This document shows positions 34,491 through 43,842 of a stretch of DNA of 64,000 nt, piece after piece. The stretch lies in the NCBI RefSeq assembly GCF_017873605.1, contig NZ_JAGGKI010000002.1, positions 556,420 to 620,419 of the forward strand, read 5' to 3'. The position numbers were made by a program, and so were the translations under genes. This DNA comes from Paenibacillus lactis (GTDB lineage: Bacteria; Bacillota; Bacilli; Paenibacillales; Paenibacillaceae). Each line of letters starts with the position of its first letter. Within the stretch, counting starts at the first letter, position 1. The notes beneath the pieces are model-generated. The model saw only the letters and a program-made list of their open reading frames with translations. It was not told the DNA's origin and did no database searches.

Positions 34491-36203
34491 CTATTGTTTC
34501 AGCTTTCGCCACAGCGTCGAGCGGTTGATCCCCAGCCGTTCCGCAACGCGCGTTTGATTATCATGTTCTTCTTTCATGACGGCATGAATAATCCGCTTTT
34601 CAATCTCATCCAAAGTTCCTTGAAGAAAATCCGCCGGCAAACCGGCGTTTACAGAATGCTGTATCTGCTTCCTGCCAAGATGCCGGGAAATTTGCGCCCT
34701 CCCGATCACATAGCCTTTTTCCTCCGTCACCGCATCCTTCAGCAAGGTCCTTAATTCGGCCACATTGCCTGGCCAGCTGTACCCTTCCAGCATCATCGCG
34801 GCTTCGTCCTTCAGCTTGACCGGCGATGTGCCCAGCGTTCCGTGATAGGCAGCGATATAGTAGGTTGCCAGCGCCTTAATATCTTCCTTGCGCTCCCGCA
34901 GTGCCGGCACATTCACGCGAACGGACTGCTCATCGAACAGGAGCGATTGATAGACCGGATCCTCCTTCTCGAAGGCCAGTATCACCGTTCGCCCCCTGCT
35001 GCGTTCAGCCCTCACCAGAGCTTGAAGGTTCGAAATCTCGTTCGGACTAAGCATGTCGATTCCGTTAATATAGACCGTTTTGATATCGTCGTCGAAGCCT
35101 TCGCCTTCGATCTCGGTCAAGGCCTGCTTCGCCGTCAATGCCGCGTACAGCCCCTTGCGGTCGTGTTTCTTGAAGTGAATGTAGCGTGACAGCAGCTGCT
35201 TGCCGGTACCCGTTTCCCCAATCAGGATGAAGGAGTCGCTCTCGAGATGATGCTCCATTGCTGCGAGGCATCCGGCCATCGATTCGCTGCGGGCAATGAT
35301 CATCGGCAGCTGGGATACGGCCTCAACAGGGAAGGCCACTTGTCCGGTACTCTCCTTCATTTCGGAGAAATCGAACAGATAGTACGGCTTCCCCTGGATG
35401 TATTTCAATATCCGCTTCTGCTTCAGCTTGCGCTGCCCGCGCTCCTGAACCGTCAGAACACGGGTCTGATCCGGATTTTCCCGAATGCCTGCGCTTAATT
35501 CATCGACCGAAACCGGGCAGGAATCGTAGTCGGCCCAGTTTTGATAGACCACTTCGCCTTGGCGATCCAGCACGATGAGGTTGTTGGCCGTCTCGGCAAG
35601 CAGGGAATGGAGGAACGAAATCTCCCACTCCTTTCGCCGATAAAGGCGATGAACCGACTTCGCCCTTTGGAACGCTTCAAAAATCGCTTCCCGCCCGGAC
35701 TGGATAAGAATGCCCTCCAGACGGTACTTGGCGGCAGCCTCTATCGTTACGACATCCCCCATAATCAGCTCATAGCCCTTATCTTTGAGTTCCTCCAGAA
35801 TCGAGTCGACCTCCCCTGCCTTCTCGACCGTGCACACCTCGATCTCGATATCCAGCACATCGGTAATGGCCTTGGCCCCAAGGGTAATGTTGGAGAAACC
35901 GACAATCGCTTTTTTTCCGGGAAAATCATTCGCCAGCGTCAGCACCCGCAGCATGTCATAGCCCGAAACATGAACGTCAATGACCGGAATCGCCACCTCG
36001 GGCTCGATCAGCTTGGCCGTGCCGCCCCTGCTGATGATCACGTCATAGCCCTGAGACTCTCCTGCCTGCGCAAGCGGAATCGCCTCCTGGAGGTTCGCCA
36101 CCTCGATATGAATATCCAGATCGGGATCCTCTTGCCGGCATTCGTCGATGAGCGGGGTCATGGCCGGGTAAGGAGCGATAAACAATGTTTTTATCTTCAT
36201 CAT
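34491..36203 (-). CDS. PrpR-N / NtrC-like AAA+ transcriptional regulator lacking GAFTGA
   Basis: 570 residues. An N-terminal PrpR-type sensor (IKTLFIAPYPAMTPLI...VIISRGGTAKLI, about 1-190) is followed by a PAS-like segment (NNLIVLDRQGEVVYQNW), an AAA+ domain with Walker A GETGTGKQLLSRYIH and R-finger-like PALRERKEDI, and a Fis-type DNA-binding end (RVAERLGINRSTLWRKL). The expected GAFTGA sigma-54 loop is absent: sequence after Walker A is shortened (LYAALTAKQALTEIEGEGF), and the Walker B region is degenerate. It probably controls the adjacent threonate operon without sigma-54. Confidence 0.85.
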   Translation of the reverse strand: MMKIKTLFIAPYPAMTPLIDECRQEDPDLDIHIEVANLQEAIPLAQAGESQGYDVIISRGGTAKLIEPEVAIPVIDVHVSGYDMLRVLTLANDFPGKKAIVGFSNITLGAKAITDVLDIEIEVCTVEKAGEVDSILEELKDKGYELIMGDVVTIEAAAKYRLEGILIQSGREAIFEAFQRAKSVHRLYRRKEWEISFLHSLLAETANNLIVLDRQGEVVYQNWADYDSCPVSVDELSAGIRENPDQTRVLTVQERGQRKLKQKRILKYIQGKPYYLFDFSEMKESTGQVAFPVEAVSQLPMIIARSESMAGCLAAMEHHLESDSFILIGETGTGKQLLSRYIHFKKHDRKGLYAALTAKQALTEIEGEGFDDDIKTVYINGIDMLSPNEISNLQALVRAERSRGRTVILAFEKEDPVYQSLLFDEQSVRVNVPALRERKEDIKALATYYIAAYHGTLGTSPVKLKDEAAMMLEGYSWPGNVAELRTLLKDAVTEEKGYVIGRAQISRHLGRKQIQHSVNAGLPADFLQGTLDEIEKRIIHAVMKEEHDNQTRVAERLGINRSTLWRKLKQ

Positions 36204-36383
36204 GTTCCACCTATAAGTTCTTTGGTTAACCCTATGCTCATTATTCTAAACGTTCCGGTTCAAATAACCAACTTTTTATGGGATCACAGGGCAGGGACCT
36301 GGCCGGGAGCCAGACTATTAAACGGGATCCGATCAGGATGCGCTAGCGGTAAGAAGATTTCCCATCGGCACAAAATGAACAGC

Positions 36384-36423
36384 GAACACCCCCAAGGCCG
36401 TCTTCCATGCCAGGGGGTGCCTC
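36384..36423 (-). terminator. Hairpin after the GH30 gene
   Basis: GAGGCACCCCC / GGGGGTGTTC on the minus strand, just past the stop codon. The T-run is weak, so termination strength is uncertain. Confidence 0.5.
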
Positions 36424-36435
36424 TATCATATTCAG

Positions 36436-37782
36436 TTATGCTTCAATCCGTACCGTTACGGCACTCTTGGCTTCCATGCGGAAGCTTAACGCCTCTATAC
36501 CCTTCAGCGCAAGCGATACATTGGCAGCCTGCTCCCCGTCGTTGAACATCACGGCGGCCACCGAGCCGTCCGTATTTTTGAATGCAACGTTGGATACCAG
36601 CGCATGGCTGGATTCGGACGCGATTCGGACCGCTTTGGGACGAATGCATTTGCTGAAGTGGGCGAGCGCGTAGTAATCCAGCGTATAGGTCAGCTCCTTG
36701 GTTCCTTGATCGATCTTGACGATGCCGCGGCAGGTGCTCTTGCCGAATCCCGGTACCGTAGGCCCGTTCTTCTCATCGAGCGCCATATTCCATAGCACGA
36801 ACGACTTGCTGCAATTCCGGAGAATGTCGATGCCCGTCCGCATCACATTAGAGAAAGCCGGTTCGAACGGCGGAATCCACTCCCCGCCCGATCCTTCCGT
36901 GAAATGGACCTCTTTGCCAGGAAAAGCTTCAAACACCTCGGTCTGCGCCGATGGCCGCCCTCCATACCAATGCCAAGCGACGCCATCCACCTCGTCATGC
37001 GCCTGCTCGAGCACTGCCTTTGGATACTCCGGCTTGTCCCAGTTGTGGTCATAACACAGTATTTTCGTGTTGATGCCGTGCTGCACGAATTTCGGCTTGA
37101 GATGGTTTTTAATAAAATCGCTCTGCGCTTCCGGCAGCATGATCATGCCCGGATAGTGCACGGGCGAATACAATGCCTCGTTCTGCGGGGTTACGGCATA
37201 AATCGGCAGGCCATGCTTCGCATAAGCCTGGATGTACCGCACGAAATAATCTGCATACACCCCGTAATATGCCGGCTTCAATTCCCCTCCGATCATCGAG
37301 CCGCTCGTCTTCATCCAGCCGGGAGGGCTCCAAGGCGAGCCCATCAGCTTAACATCCGGATTCAGCCGCAGCGCCTCCTGCAGTAAGGGAATGATGTCCT
37401 CCTCATCGTGCGCGATCGAGAACCCCTTAAGCTCCTCGTCCGTTTCACCTTCCGGCATATCGTCATAGCTGTAGAAATCGCGGGCATAGTCGGAAGCGCC
37501 CATCGGATTGCGAAGCACCGACAAGCCGATCCCTTCCTCCGCATCGAACAGCCTCCTCATCAGCACCGAACGCTGCTCCGGCTCCAGCACTTGATGGATC
37601 AAATACGCGGCCGAATCCGTAAACGATGCCCCGAATCCGTCCATCTCCTGATAGGTAAGCTCATCGTTAATGGTAATCGTGCTATGCTCCTCGTCCGGTG
37701 GTACCGGAGATAGCTGTTCCTTCGATTTCGGGACGAATAGCTCGTCTTCCCCTCTCGACTCATAAATGGTGATGTTTCGCAT
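36436..37782 (-). CDS. GH30 glycosidase (glucosylceramidase/beta-1,6-glucanase family)
   Basis: 448 residues. The acid/base Glu is in AVTPQNEALYSP and the nucleophile Glu in VHFTEGSGGEW, with GFGASFTDSAAYLI and GSPWSPPGWMKTSG ahead, all hallmark GH30 segments, plus the C-terminal beta domain. There is no signal peptide, so it works in the cytoplasm on imported oligosaccharides or glucosides. It is the last gene behind the sugar ABC transporter (permeases, binding protein), which suggests uptake of beta-linked gluco-oligosaccharides. The exact linkage cannot be read. Confidence 0.9.
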   Translation of the reverse strand: MRNITIYESRGEDELFVPKSKEQLSPVPPDEEHSTITINDELTYQEMDGFGASFTDSAAYLIHQVLEPEQRSVLMRRLFDAEEGIGLSVLRNPMGASDYARDFYSYDDMPEGETDEELKGFSIAHDEEDIIPLLQEALRLNPDVKLMGSPWSPPGWMKTSGSMIGGELKPAYYGVYADYFVRYIQAYAKHGLPIYAVTPQNEALYSPVHYPGMIMLPEAQSDFIKNHLKPKFVQHGINTKILCYDHNWDKPEYPKAVLEQAHDEVDGVAWHWYGGRPSAQTEVFEAFPGKEVHFTEGSGGEWIPPFEPAFSNVMRTGIDILRNCSKSFVLWNMALDEKNGPTVPGFGKSTCRGIVKIDQGTKELTYTLDYYALAHFSKCIRPKAVRIASESSHALVSNVAFKNTDGSVAAVMFNDGEQAANVSLALKGIEALSFRMEAKSAVTVRIEA

Positions 37783-37828
37783 GCTGTTTCCCTCCAGGTT
37801 CGCTAAGTTTCCTATCCATCGGATCGGC

Positions 37829-37894
37829 CCATGCCAGGGGCTTGTCTGCCGAAGCTCTCCCCTTCTTGGAAAAATCTCCGCAGCCCCTGCATGG
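37829..37894 (-). other. Intercistronic stem-loop, binding-protein gene to GH30
   Basis: CCATGCAGGGGCTG pairs with CAAGCCCCTGGCATGG across a ~36-base loop, without a T-run. In sugar ABC operons such stems protect the 3' end of the binding-protein message, allowing its higher expression than the downstream enzyme. Confidence 0.6.
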
Positions 37895-37906
37895 ACCTTC
37901 GTCTAT

Positions 37907-39550
37907 TTAAAGACCAAGCTTCTCCTTATTCGCTTTCATCTTCTCGTTGCGGATGTCCACGATTTTGTCCCAGCTGTTGGCCTCAAGGAACGATTTGTAT
38001 TCATTCAAAATGCTCTCGAATTGCCCATCGTCCTTGGCACGGATCATGCTGACGAGCGTCGTGTTCCACTTCGTATTAATGGCGCTCAATGCGCGAGCCT
38101 CCGGGGTCCCTTGATCCGGATTGATATTCTCCAGAATAAAGTGCGGCACCAGCTTGCCCCGGCCCCATTCCTGCATCTGCTTGATCGCATCCGGGAAGGC
38201 GTCCTGGCTTAGCGCCTTATGGCGGTCATGGCCGAAGAACATGAATTCACCCATACGATAATCCTTCTTGAAGGTGTCCGGATTGTTCAATTGCAGCTCC
38301 TTCACGGCCGGCAGGAATGCTACGGTGCCGTCGGCGTTGACCTGATAGGTTTCGCCTTCGATTCCGTAGTTCATCAGCATTTGGCCCTCTTCGCTCAGCA
38401 GGTACGTGAACAGCTGAATCGATTTGGCCGGATCGGCGTTGCTCTTCGTAATGAAGCTGATCATCCAGCCGGTGATGCCGGATTGGTTCAAGGTCGGAGC
38501 ATGTCCCGCCGTGCTTTGCGGCCCGTCAATCGCGATGTATTCCTTGCCCGGGTTAGCGCTGGCGAAGCTTTGGAGATTGCCGCCCTGCTGCGGGGTTCCG
38601 TCGAGCAGAATCGTTGCGTATTTGCCCGCTTTTACCTTCTCTTCAAAAGCCGTCCCGTCGTCCGCAAAGCTGTCGTCGCTGATTGCGCCGTCACGATAAA
38701 CGGTGTTCAGCGTCTTCACCCACGTCAGGTAGTCCTCGTCCAGATTGCGGTTGTAGAACCCGCCGTTCTCGTCCTCCAGCGGCACGCCGATGAAGTCCTG
38801 CAGCACGTCGCCCAGCGACCCGGTTCCCTCGCCGATCGAGTTGAATCCGAATGGAATCAGCTGCGGGAATTTTTGCTTGATGTCAGCCAATACCGCGCGG
38901 AACTCATCCGGCGTTCCCATGCTCGGCTTGCCCAGCGCCTCATACACGTCCTTGCGGATGATGAACGCCGTCTTCGCCGGAATGTTACCGCTGTCATAAT
39001 CCGCCTGGGTGTTGGAGTAGTTCGGGTAGCCGTAGGTTTTGCCGTCCTTCAGCTGGAACCAGTTCAGCGTATCCTGCGCTGCCACCTTGTTGAAGTGAGG
39101 GTCGTACTTCTCGGCCAGATCATTGAGCGGCAATGCCCAAGTCGCAGCCTTCTGCACTACCGGCGAGTTGGAGTCGAAGGTCGTGATCAAATCCGGCATA
39201 TCGCCGCCGGCAAAGAACGTATTCAGCTTCGTATCGTCCCCCGTGATGAACTTGATGTTGATATTAAGGTCTTCCTTGATTTTCTTCGTGACGACGTCCT
39301 TGCCGAAATCGGTGTTCCACCAATCAGCGTTCACATACCAGGTCAGCTCCGTCGCCTCTTCCTTCTTATCGAGCTTCCACGCCGGCGTTTCCGGATCCGG
39401 GGTGTACCGGTCCTCGATTGAGATCCAGTTTTCCTTCTTGGAGCCGGAGTCGCCGCCCGAGCCGCAGCCGGCAACTACCAGCATAATCGCCAGCATGAGC
39501 GAAGCCCATGCAAATCTTGTTTTGCCCTTTGATTTATCCATCTTCAACAT
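37907..39550 (-). CDS. Sugar ABC transporter substrate-binding lipoprotein (LplA-like)
   Basis: 547 residues. Positive N-terminus, hydrophobic core and lipobox VAGC (Cys near 29) anchor it outside the membrane; a Gly/Ser spacer follows. The domain (LTWYVNADWWNTDFGKD..., AGGDMPDLITTFDS) is the large LplA-type binding protein of the MalE/CUT1 group. GGGAGGG precedes ATG 39550. It delivers an oligosaccharide to the two permeases upstream in the operon; the operon has no ATPase, so a shared MsmX-type ATPase is expected. Confidence 0.92.
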   Translation of the reverse strand: MLKMDKSKGKTRFAWASLMLAIMLVVAGCGSGGDSGSKKENWISIEDRYTPDPETPAWKLDKKEEATELTWYVNADWWNTDFGKDVVTKKIKEDLNINIKFITGDDTKLNTFFAGGDMPDLITTFDSNSPVVQKAATWALPLNDLAEKYDPHFNKVAAQDTLNWFQLKDGKTYGYPNYSNTQADYDSGNIPAKTAFIIRKDVYEALGKPSMGTPDEFRAVLADIKQKFPQLIPFGFNSIGEGTGSLGDVLQDFIGVPLEDENGGFYNRNLDEDYLTWVKTLNTVYRDGAISDDSFADDGTAFEEKVKAGKYATILLDGTPQQGGNLQSFASANPGKEYIAIDGPQSTAGHAPTLNQSGITGWMISFITKSNADPAKSIQLFTYLLSEEGQMLMNYGIEGETYQVNADGTVAFLPAVKELQLNNPDTFKKDYRMGEFMFFGHDRHKALSQDAFPDAIKQMQEWGRGKLVPHFILENINPDQGTPEARALSAINTKWNTTLVSMIRAKDDGQFESILNEYKSFLEANSWDKIVDIRNEKMKANKEKLGL

Positions 39551-39572
39551 CCAGTAACCCTCCCTTTTAATA

Positions 39573-39582
39573 AAAGCGCTTT
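39573..39582. promoter_or_regulatory. Weak cre-like palindrome
   Basis: AAAGCGCTTT between the second permease and the binding-protein gene. It is a perfect 10-bp palindrome but its outer positions do not fit the cre consensus. Confidence 0.25.
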
Positions 39583-39610
39583 CTTTCAGACCCGACCTAC
39601 TGCTGCTTTC

Positions 39611-40495
39611 TTATTCTTTCACCGCTCCCAGCATCATTCCGGAAATAAAGTACCTTTGAAGTATTGGATAGATCGCAACAATCGGCAGCGTAGTAACAAC
39701 GATCGTGGCAAGCTGAACGCCCTTCGTTGTCGTCTCGATCACGACCGAGCCGGCGTTCTGCATCGATTGCGTCTGCGACTGCACGATAATTTCGTAGAGC
39801 ATCATTTGCAATGGGTACAGCGACTGATCCGTGATATAGAGCTTGGTCGTCATAAAGTCGTTCCATTGTCCGACGCCGTTGAACAGCGCAATGGTCGCCA
39901 TTGCCGGCATGGACAGCGGAATGAAGATGCTCAGGAAGATCCGCCAATCCCCGCCGCCGTCAATCTTCGCGGATTCCTCCAGCGAATCCGGCACGTTGCG
40001 GAAGAAATTCATCAAAATAATGACATCGTAGAAGCTGAGCAGCGCCGGAATAATATACACCCAGAAGCTGTTCAGCATGCCCAGGTCCTTGATGAGCAGG
40101 TACGTCGGAATCATCCCGCCCGAGAAAAACATCGTGATGACGCCCATCGTGACATAAAATTTGCGGCCGCGCACGTACCGCTTGCTGAGGCCGTAGCCGA
40201 CCATCGCACAGAAAAAGACGTGGGTGATGACCCCGATCAAGGTTTTGGCGACCGAGATGAAGAAGGCCTGCCAGATGCCGTCATCCCGGAATACGGCCTG
40301 GTAATTTTCAAGGGAAAATTCGGTCGGCCAGAAAATAAACCCGCCCTCCGCCAGAGCTCTGCCCGAGCTGAAGGAAGAGACCAGAACATTCCAAAGCGGA
40401 ACCACGATGATAAGCGTAAACACTACCAGCAATGCGATATTGACGGCATCGAAGATCCGGCTATCCCAGTCCCCTTTCGCTGCTTTCGAATTCAA
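39611..40495 (-). CDS. Carbohydrate ABC permease (YtcP/LplC-like)
   Basis: 294 residues, six membrane segments. The EAA loop reads ESAKIDGGGDWRIFLSIFIPLSMP, which contacts the ATPase, and the C-terminal end ISGMMLGAVKE is typical of YtcP/LplC proteins. It forms the channel with the permease encoded just upstream. Confidence 0.92.
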   Translation of the reverse strand: MNSKAAKGDWDSRIFDAVNIALLVVFTLIIVVPLWNVLVSSFSSGRALAEGGFIFWPTEFSLENYQAVFRDDGIWQAFFISVAKTLIGVITHVFFCAMVGYGLSKRYVRGRKFYVTMGVITMFFSGGMIPTYLLIKDLGMLNSFWVYIIPALLSFYDVIILMNFFRNVPDSLEESAKIDGGGDWRIFLSIFIPLSMPAMATIALFNGVGQWNDFMTTKLYITDQSLYPLQMMLYEIIVQSQTQSMQNAGSVVIETTTKGVQLATIVVTTLPIVAIYPILQRYFISGMMLGAVKE

Positions 40496-40595
40496 GGTAA
40501 AGCCTCCCTCCCGTTACACTTCTACCGCCCGCCCTTAACCCTTAGCGTCCGATTCGGCGCTTTGGATGCAGCGGGCACTTTTGGGTGAACAACCG

Positions 40596-41621
40596 TTACA
40601 GAACCGACTGGTTGTCGTTTAATTTGCTGGTGACTTTGTTGGCGGTCACGAGCAGAATGACCGAAACGATCGAGACGCCAAGGCCCACGGCCGTTGCGTA
40701 GGAGAAGTCACCCTGCGTCATCCCCATCCGGTATACGTAAGAGTTGATAACCTCCGCCTTTTCCCGGTTTTGCGAGTTCATAAGCACCAGCGTCTGATCC
40801 AGGTTCGAGCCTAATAAACCGCTTACAGTTAGGATCAAGTTCAAGCTGATGATCATTTTCATGTTCGGAATGGTAATATTCCAGATTTGTCTGAGACGGC
40901 TGGCGCCGTCGATTTTCGCGGCTTCGTAATAGGTCGGATCGATCTTGGCCATAATCGCCAGATACAGAATCGTCCCCCAGCCCGCTTCCTTCCAGATGTC
41001 GGACAAGGTGGCGATCCACCAATACTTGTTCGGATCCAGCATAATGTTCTGCGGCTGCGAGATCAGACCCAGGCTGAGCAGCAGCTGGTTGAACAAGCCC
41101 GTCGTCGAGAACCAGGTAATAAGCATCCCGCCGAGCACGATCCAGGACAGGAAGTGCGGCAGGTACGACACCGTCTGCACAAATTTCTTGAACCGCCCGA
41201 AGCTGACCTCGTAAATCATGATGGCAAGAATAATCGGAATGACGAACCCGATCGCTAATTTCAGAAAGCTGATGCCCAGCGTGTTTACGACGGAATCCCA
41301 GAAGTACTTGTCCGACATGATGATTTTGAAATTGTCCAAGCCGACCCACGGCGCGGAATCGATCGTGTCGATGACCGTGTAGCTCTTGAATGCGATCGTC
41401 AGACCGTAAATCGGAATGTAGCAGAAAATAAACATGAACACGACGCCCGGAAGAATCATGGACTGCAGCTCCCATTGCCGTCCGAAATCCACGACAAACT
41501 CCTTCACTCTCCGCCCCATCGGCTTTTTGCCGGATGGAAGCACGGCTCCCGTTCCTGCGGGCGTCGCGGACGGAGCCTCGGCTGTCTTTGCCACCTCGTT
41601 CGCCTCCTCCTTTAATAACAT
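40596..41621 (-). CDS. Carbohydrate ABC permease (LplB-like)
   Basis: 341 residues from ATG 41621; a GTG nine codons earlier is possible. A ~45-residue Lys/Glu/Ala-rich cytoplasmic tail precedes six membrane segments starting LQSMILPGVVFMFIFCY. EAA loop: YEAAKIDGASRLRQIWNITIP. It is the first gene of the glucoside operon, about 70 bp after the LacI operator. Confidence 0.92.
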   Translation of the reverse strand: MLLKEEANEVAKTAEAPSATPAGTGAVLPSGKKPMGRRVKEFVVDFGRQWELQSMILPGVVFMFIFCYIPIYGLTIAFKSYTVIDTIDSAPWVGLDNFKIIMSDKYFWDSVVNTLGISFLKLAIGFVIPIILAIMIYEVSFGRFKKFVQTVSYLPHFLSWIVLGGMLITWFSTTGLFNQLLLSLGLISQPQNIMLDPNKYWWIATLSDIWKEAGWGTILYLAIMAKIDPTYYEAAKIDGASRLRQIWNITIPNMKMIISLNLILTVSGLLGSNLDQTLVLMNSQNREKAEVINSYVYRMGMTQGDFSYATAVGLGVSIVSVILLVTANKVTSKLNDNQSVL

Positions 41622-41692
41622 GGTTGTTTCCAGACCCCTCGATTGCACTACACCTTGTTACCCATCCATAAGAACGCAATCATTCATCATTC

Positions 41693-41710
41693 AATAAAAA
41701 CGTTTTTATT
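41693..41710. promoter_or_regulatory. LacI-family operator of the glucoside operon
   Basis: Perfect palindrome AATAAAAACGTTTTTATT with the central CG typical of LacI sites. It lies 72 bp before the first permease start and matches the site at 42826. Confidence 0.85.
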
Positions 41711-41796
41711 TTTGGTAATAAAAACCCCCTATGCTTGGATGAATTTAAAAAAACAGATCCGAAATGATGCCTTCTGCCTAGTCTACTGGCTCCGGC

Positions 41797-42807
41797 TCAT
41801 TCCGATCGGACCTTCACTTGACTGGAGCCGCGGACGATCAGTTCTCCCGCCAGCTTCTGCACCTTGCCCTGCTCCTTCTTCTGGATCATGCGCACCAGAT
41901 GGTCAACGACCAGGATGCCTTGCCGCGCAATCTGGTTGCGCACCGTTGATAACGGCGGCGTAAAATACTGTGCGATATCGATGTCGTCAAAGCCGACGAC
42001 GCTGATATCCTTCGGAACCTCGTAGCCGAGCGATTTCAGTGCCCGGATGCAGCCGATGGCGCTGAGGTCGTTCCCTGCCAGGAACGCGTCCGGCACCTTG
42101 CCTGGATGCATGTGGATGAACGATTTTACGGCGTTATAGGAGCCTTCCTCCTCGAAATAACCTTGGAGGATCAAGTCCTCATCGATCGGAAACTGCACTT
42201 CGCGTAAGGCCGCGAGATAGCCCTCCTTCCGCTGCACGCTGTCGAACATGGTGTCCACGCCCGATATGTAAGCAATATTGCGGTGTCCGAGACTGATCAA
42301 GTATTTCGTCGCCTCATATCCAGCTTCATATGAGTCGAAAATAATGCTCCCCATCGTCTCGTTCTGAACGACGCGATCGAGAAATACCGCCTTGATTTTG
42401 TCCTTCTCCATGACGGCAATGTCTTTATCATCAATTCTCAGCTCTTCGAAAATGATGACGCCGTCTACGCGCCCGCCCAAAATGTTGCTCATAATGACCT
42501 GCTTGTCCTTCGTCACGAACACGTTCAGCCCGTAGCCGAGACGGTCGCACTCGCGGGACATGGATTCCACAAGCGTATAGAAATAGGGCCCCGATACGCT
42601 GGTGGTGAAGAAGCCAAGCATCTTCGTCTTGCCCGATTTCAGCAGCTTGCCGTTCAGGTTCGGCACGTAGTTGAGCCGTTCCGCCACCTTCAACACATGC
42701 GACTTGGTCTCGGGATTCAGCACGTCCACGTCATTGAGCGCGTTCGATACCGTCGAAATCGATACGCCGGCCTCTCTTGCGACATCTTTGATGGTTACCT
42801 TGCCCAT
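41797..42807 (-). CDS. LacI-family transcriptional regulator
   Basis: 336 residues. The N-terminal helix-turn-helix VTIKDVAREAGVSISTVSNALN plus hinge LNYVPNLNGKLLKSGKTK, then the periplasmic-binding-like effector domain (IGYISGVDTMF..., DAFLAGNDLSAIGCIRAL). It likely represses both itself and the transporter-GH30 operon: identical operators lie upstream of each. The effector is probably the imported sugar. Confidence 0.92.
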   Translation of the reverse strand: MGKVTIKDVAREAGVSISTVSNALNDVDVLNPETKSHVLKVAERLNYVPNLNGKLLKSGKTKMLGFFTTSVSGPYFYTLVESMSRECDRLGYGLNVFVTKDKQVIMSNILGGRVDGVIIFEELRIDDKDIAVMEKDKIKAVFLDRVVQNETMGSIIFDSYEAGYEATKYLISLGHRNIAYISGVDTMFDSVQRKEGYLAALREVQFPIDEDLILQGYFEEEGSYNAVKSFIHMHPGKVPDAFLAGNDLSAIGCIRALKSLGYEVPKDISVVGFDDIDIAQYFTPPLSTVRNQIARQGILVVDHLVRMIQKKEQGKVQKLAGELIVRGSSQVKVRSE

Positions 42808-42825
42808 TCACTGATCTTCCTTTGC

Positions 42826-42842
42826 AATAAAAACGTTTTTAT
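42826..42842. promoter_or_regulatory. LacI-family operator upstream of the lacI-type gene
   Basis: AATAAAAACGTTTTTAT, the same palindrome as at 41693 except its last base, 19 bp before the regulator start codon. It indicates autoregulation. Confidence 0.85.
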
Positions 42843-43289
42843 GTACATAAGTTACCATACGATGGCGTTGAGCACAATGCTTATTTTTTCGGGTAGGCGG
42901 ATTTTTATGCGAGGCTTGTCATTCGCACCAATCCTCGGGGCCGATGGAAGCCGATGGAAGACGACGGAAGTGGATCGGGTGATCCCATCTGCGTGCGAGT
43001 GATGGAAGAACCTTTTGAGGGAGGGCAGTACGGTTCCAAAAGGAACAGAACCTTTGGTGAATGACATCACCAAGGCTCATTTTGGGGATAACCTAGATTA
43101 CATGCGATGATTAAGCCGATTCAGACGGCTCTTTAAATTAAGAAAATAAAGGAAGGGATCATTTCTTGAAGAGATGTCCGCAGGGTTTCAGTCAAAGGCT
43201 GGAATTCAATTAAATGTAGAGCAGAAATGTAGAGCAGAACTCCAGCCACTAAAAGACTTCGCAATTTTTAATTTTGGCATTTTATCCAT
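42843..43289. other. Intergenic region upstream of the lacI-type gene
   Basis: About 450 bp without a supported gene. A hairpin-like word (GGTTCC-AAAA-GGAAC, near 43030) is visible; nothing else. Confidence 0.5.
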
Positions 43290-43493
43290 TCACTTTTTCT
43301 TTTTTTCGAAGAAATCGAACTTGATCACGTAATCAAAAAGAGATGTAATAATAACAGCTCCAAGCGGAATCATGGCGGGTGCCCATGGCGGATTAACCGG
43401 AGCCTCACCAGGGGGTGCATCAATTAAAATCGCATAAAGGACAAAACAATAAATTAGGGCCACAACAATACCTGTCTTGTTTCTATTTTTCAC
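43290..43493 (-). CDS. Small membrane protein with Lys-rich tail
   Basis: 67 residues from GTG 43493, with GAGGTG at 9 bp. Two hydrophobic segments (TGIVVALIYCFVLYAILI, MIPLGAVIITSLFDYVI) joined by a Pro-rich loop (DAPPGEAPVNPPWAP), ending FDFFEKKKK. No family recognised. It stands alone. Confidence 0.6.
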   Translation of the reverse strand: MKNRNKTGIVVALIYCFVLYAILIDAPPGEAPVNPPWAPAMIPLGAVIITSLFDYVIKFDFFEKKKK

Positions 43494-43842
43494 AGCTGTT
43501 TTCACCTCTAGTTCACAGAAATTCAAAGTATTGTATTTTCTAGCTAAGAATATTGTAACACAGATCGACAAAGCTGGAATAATTTATCTCTCTAGTTATA
43601 GATCCTAAGCTGAAATCCTGCGACGAGTCCCGGCCGATTCAGCGATGAAACGAAGTGGATCCGAGAAAACGAGAAACGTTTTAATGACCTGAAATCCTGT
43701 GTGCTATCAAAAAGTGAAGAGTAAAAAATCAGCCATGGAGTCGGGCATGTCCCGTTCTTCCATGGCTGTTTTCGATTGCATGTTTACTTCGCGACTATGT
43801 TTGCGCTTATGAACGCTGGCTAAAACCCCCGCAAGGCGCTTA
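43494..43842. other. Intergenic region downstream of the helicase cassette
   Basis: About 350 bp with no gene. It holds the cassette terminator at 43725-43774. Confidence 0.6.
43725..43774 (-). terminator. Terminator of the TerB-ATPase-helicase operon
   Basis: Minus strand AACAGCCATGGA / TCCATGGCTGATT with a 24-base apical loop and a T-run after the stem, about 70 bp past the helicase stop. Confidence 0.8.

Noticed and set aside
34491..36203. Ordinary sigma-54 activator with sigma-54 promoter
   Set aside because: No GAFTGA in the protein and no TGGCAC-N5-TTGC in the operon leader.
42852..43073. 73-residue minus-strand frame upstream of the lacI-type gene
   Set aside because: No ribosome binding site or recognisable domain; composition looks random.
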